Positions 15,297 to 20,591 of a stretch of 22,634 bases of DNA are shown here, in pieces. Below the pieces are notes generated by a model. That model saw only the letters and a program-made list of their open reading frames with translations, made no database searches and was not told the origin of the DNA. The stretch spans positions 1 through 22,634 of the forward strand of contig DASUFE010000084.1 of the NCBI GenBank assembly GCA_036274675.1. The letters run 5' to 3'. Each line of letters begins with the position of its first letter. Within the stretch, counting starts at the first letter, position 1. A program made the position numbers and the translations under genes. Source of the DNA: DASUFE01 sp036274675. GTDB lineage: Bacteria; Pseudomonadota; Gammaproteobacteria; HTCC5015.

Positions 15297-15356
15297 ATGG
15301 AAAGGAAAAATGATTATGTCGACGCGGCTCGTACCGCGGGGAAGGTGGGAAGATGA
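15297..15356 (+). CDS. Possible 19-residue leader peptide overlapping the next ORF
   Basis: AAGGAGAG lies upstream of an ATG coding for MERKNDYVDAARTAGKVGR. The stop overlaps the next start as ATGA, a classic translational-coupling arrangement. A competing 31-residue frame starts at 15310 after AAAGGAAA. No homology recognised; real translation is uncertain. Confidence 0.3.
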   Translation: MERKNDYVDAARTAGKVGR

Positions 15357-15559
15357 GCGGCCACCGTCCGAATATACCGTTGAGGACTCTTTCGTCCGAC
15401 AGTAAACACGCGCAAATCCCCCATATGCAATGCCTGCTGGCCACCGGCGTCAGGGGGCGCACTCTTTGCAACATCGCACGCATGTGTAAGTTTAACGCCA
15501 ATCCGGTGTCGGTCGCGGGCGCAGTCTGCATCGCCGATTGCCGGGAAAATTACAAGTAG
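15353..15559 (+). CDS. Small Cys-containing hypothetical protein
   Basis: 68 residues with five Cys, four in the second half: QCLLATGVRGRTLCNIARMC and AVCIADC. Start overlaps the preceding mini-ORF stop (ATGA), with a purine-rich GGAAGGTGGGAAG upstream. I do not recognise the family. Cys spacing could bind metal, but composition is otherwise ordinary. In line with DUF3309 and the MEDS gene on the same strand with short gaps, so it may be part of one operon. Confidence 0.35.
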   Translation: MSGHRPNIPLRTLSSDSKHAQIPHMQCLLATGVRGRTLCNIARMCKFNANPVSVAGAVCIADCRENYK

Positions 15560-15635
15560 CCGCCTCGCGGGCGCCGGCCCCTTGCCGGCATGGCGTGTAA
15601 TTCAGAGAAGGTCTGTCCGCTTTGGGGGAAGGCCG

Positions 15636-16289
15636 GTGTCAAGCACAGTCCAGCGCGGTTCCGAGCATGCCGCGCAGTTTTATGAAAGCGATACTACGCT
15701 GGTCGAGACATTGAGCGCCCTGGTTGCGGACTCATTCGGCGACGGCAAGCGCGTTATCATCCTCGCGATCGCATCACGCCGCAGGGACATTGAAAGGTCA
15801 CTGATTGCGGCGGGCGTCAATACGCACGCGGCACGCCAGCGAAACCAGTACCTTGACCTGGATGCCGCGCAGGTTCTTTCCAGAATCCTGGTGCATGCGG
15901 AGCCCGATCCGACACGGTTCGAAAATGTCGTGGGCGGGTTGATCGAGGATACCCCTCCGCAATACCGCGGTGTATGGGCGTTTGGTGAAATGGTGAGCTT
16001 GCTATGGAGCCAGCGCATGTATGAAGCGGCGCTGCGCCTGGAAGCGCTGTGGAACGGCGTCGCGCACAAGTACGGCTGTTCTCTCTACAGGGCGTATCCA
16101 GCCGCGGAATTCGCCGGCACCGCAGGGCACTTGCGGCATGCAAGCACGGGGCAGTCTCACTTCCCTCCGGAAAGTCTTGAATTGACCAGCTCCATGCACC
16201 GCCTGCGCGCCATCGAACAGTTCCGGGAGCGCGTCCGGTCGCTCAGGGGACGGGAGCGCGCGCAGGACGAGGACGAACGCAGATTCTGA
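15636..16289 (+). CDS. MEDS-domain sensor protein
   Basis: 217 residues. The body matches the MEDS (DcmR-type sensory) domain: HAAQFYESDTTLVETLSALV, GDGKRVIILAIASRRRDIER, QYLDLDAAQVLSRIL, PDPTRFENVVGGLIED, VWAFGEMVSLLWSQRMYEAA and LRLEALWNGVA. MEDS domains occur in two-component and anti-sigma-like regulators; here it stands almost alone, with a charged C-terminal helix (RLRAIEQFRERVRSLRGRER). The start is probably GTG 15636 after GGGGGAAGG; a TTG at 15582 adds 18 unlike residues. No kinase or HTH domain is fused. Confidence 0.8.
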   Translation: MSSTVQRGSEHAAQFYESDTTLVETLSALVADSFGDGKRVIILAIASRRRDIERSLIAAGVNTHAARQRNQYLDLDAAQVLSRILVHAEPDPTRFENVVGGLIEDTPPQYRGVWAFGEMVSLLWSQRMYEAALRLEALWNGVAHKYGCSLYRAYPAAEFAGTAGHLRHASTGQSHFPPESLELTSSMHRLRAIEQFRERVRSLRGRERAQDEDERRF

Positions 16290-16320
16290 GCATTACGAGA
16301 CGCTCCTTGGGTCAACGTTA

Positions 16321-16604
16321 CCGGTAAATTTTTCAACAGCGCCGGGCTGCGACGCTGCGCGTATTCCCGGGTAATTTTTACAGGATGCGTCCGGATATTA
16401 TTCGGCAATGAGGCGCGCTTGGGCTCGACGCTTCCCGGAATTTCAAGGATGAATTTATCCCGGCCGCTCCAGAATATAATTCTGCAAACCGCGGCACATA
16501 TCTCCCGTCGAAAAACAAAATGAAGGTGCGTTATCGCACAGAGAACGGCATTCCGCGTGCGCATAATGATTCCACGATCGATGGACCATGCCGGGCAATT
16601 TTTT
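16321..16604 (+). repeat. Three copies of CCGG-N2-AATTTTT motif
   Basis: CCGGTAAATTTTT at 16321, CCGGGTAATTTTT at 16367 and CCGGGCAATTTTT at 16591. A fourth, CCGGACAATTTTT, is at 441-453 upstream of the CBM gene. Candidate regulator or sigma-factor binding sites; clustering in one intergenic region argues against chance. Confidence 0.4.
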
Positions 16605-16700
16605 GCTGCGTATCAAGACTGGACATGGAAATGCACGAGACGGCATCGTCTAGTGAAGGTCCGGGGAGGGGATGCGCGTAGCATGGTGATCGGCACAACA

Positions 16701-16761
16701 GCAAACGGAAAGTGTTGCAAGGATGCCTCGCTTATGAAAGCGGAGAACACTTTTCGTTTGC
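16701..16761. repeat. 16-bp inverted repeat with nested hairpin
   Basis: GCAAACGGAAAGTGTT (16701-16716) pairs with AACACTTTTCGTTTGC (16746-16761) with one mismatch. The 29-base centre itself forms CGCTT-ATGA-AAGCG (16729-16742). Flanking GCAC and GTGC can extend it. Candidate structured leader or small RNA of the csbD-like gene, or a mobile-element footprint. Confidence 0.6.
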
Positions 16762-16877
16762 CGTGCTCTGATTCTAATACCGGATGCCCGCTTCCAGGAA
16801 AAGAGCGCGGGGTCCTGCTGCCAGTTCCGGGAAAACTACAGAGTATTCCTTAACTCCAAACTCATGAGGAAATGAAG

Positions 16878-17582
16878 ATGAACTGGGATCGAATCGAAGG
16901 TAACTGGAAACAATTCAAAGGCGCGGTCCAGCGTCGCTGGGGCAAGCTCACCAACGACGAACTGGATGTCATTGCGGGTAACCGCGACCTGCTGATCGGC
17001 AAGCTGCAGGAAAAGTACGGTATCAGCAAGGACGAGGCCAAGAAGCAATTCTCCGATTGGGAAAGGCAGGATTTCGGCGGCAGCGACCAGAACTGGCAGA
17101 CCGGCAGCCGGCAGCAGTTCGGCCAGGAGCGCCAGAGTCAGCAACAGGATTCGGATGAGGATAGCCCGTATCAGCAGCAGCAGGCGCGGCAGGGTCAGGG
17201 AGGACAGCGCGGCCAGCAAGGACAGGGCGGTCAGCAGAGCGGTCAGCGCGGCCAGCAGAGCCAGCGCGGCCAACAAGGCGGTCAGCGCGGCCAACAAGGC
17301 CAGCAGTCGGGCCAGGAGCCGGAAGAGGAAGACGAAGAGCAGATGAATGATCCGTATCAGCAGCAACAGGCGCAGCAGCAGAATCAGCAAGGCAGCCAGA
17401 GGCAGCGTGGCCAGGGTCAGCAGGAACAGCAGCGCCGCCAGCAACAGCAAGGCAACACCGGCAACCGCCAGAACCAGCAGCAACAAGAGGATGAGGAACA
17501 GGAATCGCCTTATCAGCAGCAGCAGGCAAGGCAACGGGGCCAGGGCCAGAGTCGGCAAGACCGGCAGAAAGACCGTCGCTAG
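16878..17582 (+). CDS. CsbD-like stress protein with long Gln/Gly-rich disordered tail
   Basis: 234 residues. Residues 1-60 are a CsbD domain (MNWDRIEGNWKQFKGAVQ, GKLTNDELDVIAGNRDLLIG, KLQEKYGISKDEAKKQF), a small general-stress fold normally about 60-70 residues alone. Residues 66-234 are low-complexity: a Gly-Gln-Arg block at 106-146, and three spaced copies of acidic run plus PYQQQQA (97-103, 159-165, 211-217). The tail is hydrophilic and should be disordered, like hydrophilins or prion-like domains. Start at 16878 is the family start with GAGGAA upstream; ATG 16872 touches that site. Probably first gene of the 16878-18361 stress cluster. Confidence 0.88.
   Translation: MNWDRIEGNWKQFKGAVQRRWGKLTNDELDVIAGNRDLLIGKLQEKYGISKDEAKKQFSDWERQDFGGSDQNWQTGSRQQFGQERQSQQQDSDEDSPYQQQQARQGQGGQRGQQGQGGQQSGQRGQQSQRGQQGGQRGQQGQQSGQEPEEEDEEQMNDPYQQQQAQQQNQQGSQRQRGQGQQEQQRRQQQQGNTGNRQNQQQQEDEEQESPYQQQQARQRGQGQSRQDRQKDRR
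17166..17528 (+). repeat. Low-complexity repeat region coding the CsbD tail
   Basis: CAG/CAA- and GGC/GGT-rich DNA. PYQQQQA copies lie at 17166, 17352 and 17508, and GGCCAGCAAGG/GGCCAACAAGG-type units recur between 17210 and 17310. CAG and CAA are mixed, so the Gln runs are not a simple triplet expansion. Confidence 0.8.
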
Positions 17583-17663
17583 GACAAGGATATCCAGTGT
17601 TGCGGGTCGTCTTCTACACCAGGACAGGCCAGGGAAAGATTTCTCATTACACAAGGAAAGCGT

Positions 17664-18248
17664 ATGGAAAAATTTCACACGATTGCAATCTCCGCTGTGA
17701 TCACCCTTGCGTTGGGCACGGGCGTAGTGGCGGAAAATATGTCAAAGGACGACTACAAGGCGGCTCTCGACAGGATCGAGACCACTTACAGGGCCGATAA
17801 GCGGCGGTGCGGTTCGATGTCCGGCAATACGAAGGATATCTGCAATGCCGAAGCTTCCGGCAGGGAAAAGATTGCAAAGGCCGATCTGGAGGTGCGGCAC
17901 AATCCAACTCCGGAGCTGCGTCGCGAGGCGCTGATGGTCAAGGCCGAAGCGGATTATGAAACGGCCATGGAAAAGTGTGACGACAAGGCCGGCAGCATGA
18001 AGGAAGTTTGCGAGAAGGAGGCCGAGGCGGCTCGAACCTCGGCCGAGGCGGAGGCAGGCTCGGAGTTCCAGGCCGCGACGTATGAAAATGCCGAAGAACT
18101 TGCGAGCGTGGGCGCGGACGCCTACGGCGAGCCCGCCGCCGAGGCGAGCGATGCCCGGCGCCAGCCGGCGCAGCCGAAATGCACGGAATTCGAAGGCCCG
18201 GCGCGCCAGCGCTGTCTCGACAGTAAGGGGACGCAACATGACAAGTAA
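17664..18248 (+). CDS. Periplasmic hypothetical protein with three C-x10-C pairs
   Basis: 194 residues. Signal peptide about 1-23 (LALGTGVVA cleavage). The mature part is helical and Ala/Glu/Lys-rich. Cys occur only in pairs of identical spacing: C49/C60, C105/C116 and C173/C184. The first two lie in similar segments (Y-x-AD...C-x10-C-x2-EA and ADYETAMEKC-x10-C-x2-EA), suggesting an internal duplication; the third ends a Pro-rich tail. Disulfide-stapled helices are plausible. AAGGAAA precedes the ATG. Family not recognised. Follows the csbD-like gene by 81 bp on the same strand. Confidence 0.75.
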   Translation: MEKFHTIAISAVITLALGTGVVAENMSKDDYKAALDRIETTYRADKRRCGSMSGNTKDICNAEASGREKIAKADLEVRHNPTPELRREALMVKAEADYETAMEKCDDKAGSMKEVCEKEAEAARTSAEAEAGSEFQAATYENAEELASVGADAYGEPAAEASDARRQPAQPKCTEFEGPARQRCLDSKGTQHDK

Positions 18249-18283
18249 GCCGCTTCTTCGAGTGCAGTCAGAGGAGCGATGCC

Positions 18284-18361
18284 ATGGGTAAATATGTGAT
18301 CGCCTGGTTGCTGGGCGTACCGGTGGTCGTGCTCGTGATCATCTATTTGCTCGCGCATTGA
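18284..18361 (+). CDS. 25-residue single-span membrane peptide
   Basis: MGKYVIAWLLGVPVVVLVII then YLLAH and stop. GAGGAG lies seven bases before the ATG. A short Lys-containing start followed by one membrane helix with a central Gly-x-Pro resembles small membrane proteins widespread in Proteobacteria. It lies 35 bp after the C-x10-C gene and is followed immediately by tandem hairpins, so it is probably the last gene of that transcript. Function unknown. Confidence 0.65.
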   Translation: MGKYVIAWLLGVPVVVLVIIYLLAH

Positions 18362-18363
18362 GC

Positions 18364-18388
18364 GCCGTCCGGCGCTGCGCCGGACGGC
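18364..18388 (+). terminator. Perfect hairpin just after the membrane peptide
   Basis: GCCGTCCGGCG-CTG-CGCCGGACGGC: 11-bp stem, three-base loop, two bases after the stop codon. No T-run follows directly. Confidence 0.55.
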
Positions 18389-18398
18389 ACGGTACTTT

Positions 18399-18422
18399 CC
18401 GGACCGGCGCAAGCCGGTCCGG
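18399..18422 (+). terminator. Second tandem hairpin with GNRA-type loop
   Basis: CCGGACCGGC-GCAA-GCCGGTCCGG: ten-bp stem closed by a GCAA tetraloop, followed by TGTATTTA. It forms a pair with the hairpin ten bases upstream; may stop transcription or shield mRNA 3' ends like REP elements. Confidence 0.55.
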
Positions 18423-18430
18423 TGTATTTA

Positions 18431-18593
18431 GGAAGCTCTGAATAATTCATTCCTGAATTCTCGGAGCACGCAAGGAAAAAGGCGCGCCCCTATAACAGGC
18501 CGTCTTTGCTTCATTTTCAAACACTTTAAATAAAGTGTTGGAAAATGGCGGCACATCCCTGTGCCACGGAACCCCTGAATAATCGGGGGTTCC
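18431..18593. mobile_element. Possible MITE or IS-end remnant
   Basis: GGAAGCTCTGAATAATTC (18431) and GGAACCCCTGAATAATCG (18568) are related 18-mers; the second sits in its own inverted repeat ending GGGGTTCC, so both ends start or end with GGAA/TTCC. The 13-mer GAAGCTCTGAATA also occurs inverted at 13073-13091. No transposase is present. A structured RNA leader is the alternative reading. Confidence 0.3.
18512..18547. repeat. 36-bp near-perfect palindrome
   Basis: CATTTTC-A-AACACTTTA-AA-TAAAGTGTT-G-GAAAATG: 16 paired bases and one mismatch per arm. Shares AACACTTT/AAAGTGTT with the inverted repeat at 16701-16761. Confidence 0.7.
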
Positions 18594-18605
18594 TTAATTT
18601 TATTT
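18568..18605 (+). terminator. Intrinsic terminator or attenuator upstream of the ElaB-like gene
   Basis: GGAACCCC / GGGGTTCC stem with ten-base loop, followed by TTAATTTTATTTTT. A smaller GGCACA/TGTGCC hairpin (18550-18565) precedes it. The ATG of the next gene is only 17 bp beyond, so it either ends an upstream RNA or attenuates the next gene. Confidence 0.65.
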
Positions 18606-18621
18606 TTGACAGGAGAGAAAT

Positions 18622-18978
18622 ATGGCAATGGAAACACCCTCAAAATCCACCCAATCCCAATCCTATGAAAAGAGCGCCGGCAACGGCGGTGCCCAGCGCG
18701 CAACCGGCGGCGGCAGCTCAAGCAGCGCGAGCGAGTCGTTCAATATCGATCCGTCGTCGATCGAGCGCGCGAAGTCGAGCGTGCATGACGCAGTCGACCG
18801 TATTGCGGATTCGGCCACTCAGGCCGCCCAGAAACTGGGCGCGCGCGCGGACCAGATGAAGGAATGGCAACAGACCTTGATCGATAACTGCAGCCAGTAT
18901 GTGCGGGAAAAGCCTTTGCAGTCCTTAGGTATTGCCGTGGCAAGTGGTTTTGTACTGAGCCGGATTCTGTTCCGCTAG
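18622..18978 (+). CDS. ElaB/YqjD/DUF883-like membrane-anchored protein
   Basis: 118 residues. A disordered Ser/Gly/Gln-rich start (1-40) is followed by an amphipathic helix (SSIERAKSSVHDAVDRIADS, ATQAAQKLGARADQMKEW) and a C-terminal anchor VREKPLQSLGIAVASGFVLS-RILFR, typical of DUF883/ElaB proteins that anchor to the inner membrane and may bind ribosomes in stationary phase. AGGAGAG precedes the ATG. Its last 54 bp overlap the 3' end of the Crp-type gene on the other strand. Confidence 0.82.
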   Translation: MAMETPSKSTQSQSYEKSAGNGGAQRATGGGSSSSASESFNIDPSSIERAKSSVHDAVDRIADSATQAAQKLGARADQMKEWQQTLIDNCSQYVREKPLQSLGIAVASGFVLSRILFR

Positions 18979-19722
18979 GACGGGTCCACCGGCTGGATGG
19001 GCTGTGTGGATGCTGTCATCGGGCAGCAGGCGTTCGAATTCGCCGCGCAGCACATGGTAGCATTCGCACACTTTCGCCTCGAGCGCGGCCCTGTTCAGCA
19101 CGGTGATGTGTCCGCGGCAGTAACTGATGATGCCGCTGTGCTGCAGTTTGCCTGCGGCCTCGGTGATTCCCTCGCGTCGTACCCCGAGCATGTTCGCGAT
19201 CATTTCCTGCGTCATGTTCAGTTCGTTGGAATCCAGACGGTCCAGGCTTAACAGCAGCCAGCGGCACAGTTGCTGGCTTACCGAATGGTGACGGTTGCAG
19301 ACGGCGGTTTGCGCCATCTGCGTGAGCAGGGCCTGCGTGTAACGCAGCAGCAGGCTATGCAGCTCGCCGATGCGGTTGAATTCCTGTTTCAGGATATGTT
19401 CTTTCAGGCGGTAGCCGTAACCTGCGTTGCGCACCACCCCTCGATTGGGCATGGAACCGCCGCCGGTAAACAGGGGCACGCCCACCATCCCTTCCTTGCC
19501 GACCGCGGCGGTTTCGCTGGAGGCGCCATCGGCCATTACATACAGCAGTGAGACGATGGATGTGGTTGGGAAATAAACATGGCTCAGGCGGGCTCCCGAC
19601 TCATACAGCACGGTTCCGCGGCGCATGGCCACCGGTTCCAGATAAGGTTCGACGCGCCGGTATTCGGCGGGAGGCAGAGCGGCCAGCAGCCGGTTCTGCA
19701 GGGGGCTGTGTATTCCGAACAT
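18925..19722 (-). CDS. Crp/Fnr-family transcriptional regulator
   Basis: 265 residues. The cyclic-nucleotide-binding fold spans about 10-125 (RRGTVLYESGARLSHVYFPT, TSIVSLLYVMADGASSE, AAVGKEGMVGVPLFTGG); canonical cAMP-contact residues are not evident, so the ligand is unknown. A dimer helix follows, then a winged HTH (MTQEMIANMLGVRREGITEA, LQHSGIISYCRGHITVLNR). The C-terminus carries a 45-residue tail beyond the HTH that overlaps the ElaB-like gene. Start is uncertain: ATG 19722 has a weak site; GTG 19746 has AAGGAG 11 bases upstream. Could regulate neighbouring stress genes. Confidence 0.85.
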   Translation of the reverse strand: MFGIHSPLQNRLLAALPPAEYRRVEPYLEPVAMRRGTVLYESGARLSHVYFPTTSIVSLLYVMADGASSETAAVGKEGMVGVPLFTGGGSMPNRGVVRNAGYGYRLKEHILKQEFNRIGELHSLLLRYTQALLTQMAQTAVCNRHHSVSQQLCRWLLLSLDRLDSNELNMTQEMIANMLGVRREGITEAAGKLQHSGIISYCRGHITVLNRAALEAKVCECYHVLRGEFERLLPDDSIHTAHPAGGPVLAEQNPAQYKTTCHGNT

Positions 19723-19782
19723 TCTGATACTTTCTTTACCGTGCACGTGGTGCAGGACTCCTTGCTGATGGTAACTGTATTG

Positions 19783-19799
19783 ACCGTTAAAATAACGGT
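19783..19799. promoter_or_regulatory. Palindromic operator candidate upstream of the Crp-type gene
   Basis: ACCGTTA-AAA-TAACGGT, perfect seven-base arms, about 60 bp upstream of ATG 19722. Position suits autoregulation or another regulator; unproven. Confidence 0.4.
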
Positions 19800-20302
19800 A
19801 TGTGCGTTAACTCACAATGAAAATTTATTCGGAAATTCAGCAAGTTAAAAAAATAAATTAAACCATTGCCGAGGTTGCTAGGTAATCACCGGATGGCTTC
19901 GTCGGTGCACTCAATGATTTACCTGAAGAAAATTATCTCCCCGAAGGCTTTCTTTTTTATTGATTTGTATTGACTGGCGGCGGGATGAGGGGGGTGACCC
20001 GCAAATCCCGGTGTCTCATGCATAAAAACCTGTTTTGAGGACTGACCTCCAGCTTTCTGGGCGGATACCCGGACCAACCGGCTCCAGAGTCCAGCTTTAG
20101 GCCACTAAAGTCAGGCGAACCTTCCCCGAGGTCGGGCCTAGAATTTTTCCTAACAACCGGAGGCCGGTGTACCTCAGGGCCGGGCCGGGAGTTGGTAGAC
20201 AAATAAAAAATATCGAGGCCATTACGTCAAGATGGCCCGGCGGCAGCATCACCGGATCGCTACTGGTGGCGTGCTGATGATGGAGGGGATTACTGCATTG
20301 AA

Positions 20303-20326
20303 GCGCGCCGGTTTAGGCCGGCGCGC
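20303..20326. terminator. GC-rich hairpin in cellulase upstream region
   Basis: GCGCGCCGG-TTTAGG-CCGGCGCGC: perfect nine-bp stem, extendable by AAGCG/CGCTT outside. No T-run follows on the plus strand. Could be a REP-like element or terminator. Confidence 0.45.
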
Positions 20327-20591
20327 CTGCCGCTTTAAGCCCCCCTGCATATATAAATAATGTTGATCTGGAGCAGCTGATTGAAAATCGCGACCTTTTC
20401 AAGCCGTGTAGCTTGCGTCGCCGGCTCTGCCGGGGCTCATCCGTTTTCCTTCCGTCGCGCGCCTGCCGCCCGTCCGGCTGCGCGATCGCGCCAATAATTC
20501 TGAAGAAATGCTTTCCCTGCGAGGGTGAGCGTTTTTTCGAATGGGTGTTACTTGATGTTTAAGTGGGTTTATATAGAGAGGAGAATTTGAA

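Larger units (their letters stand above)
16290..16877. other. Long intergenic region upstream of csbD-like gene
   Basis: 588 bp without a convincing gene. It contains three copies of a 13-base CCGG-N2-AATTTTT motif and a large inverted repeat at 16701-16761, listed separately. A 98-residue open frame at 16557-16853 lacks a ribosome site and protein-like composition. Confidence 0.55.
19747..20591. other. Long intergenic region upstream of the cellulase gene
   Basis: 845 bp with no convincing gene. AT-rich flanks (19850-19970; 20190-20220) enclose a GC-rich block (about 19975-20190) full of short inverted repeats, for example CTTTAG-GCCA-CTAAAG at 20095-20110. A GC hairpin is at 20303-20326. 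An 81-codon minus-strand frame (19957-20202) lacks protein-like composition. The promoter of the GH9 gene should lie in the last 100 bp (TATATA at 20570); AGAGGAG precedes its ATG. Confidence 0.5.

Noticed and set aside
17166..17528. CRISPR-like array in the csbD tail
   Set aside because: Repeats are in-frame, irregular in spacing and encode Gln/Gly; no constant repeat with unique spacers and no cas genes.
16836..17678. 280-residue Leu-rich minus-strand open frame
   Set aside because: Mirror of the Gln/Gly-rich csbD-like tail: CAG codons read as CTG (Leu) on the other strand. No ribosome site, and the plus-strand CsbD domain is clear.
19975..20190. c-di-GMP (GEMM) riboswitch before the cellulase
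   Set aside because: The conserved GEMM core segments and tetraloop-receptor pattern are not visible on either strand.
19957..20202. 81-residue minus-strand frame before the cellulase gene
   Set aside because: No ribosome site, Pro/Arg-rich and unlike known proteins; the DNA looks structured rather than coding, though a transposase remnant cannot be excluded.
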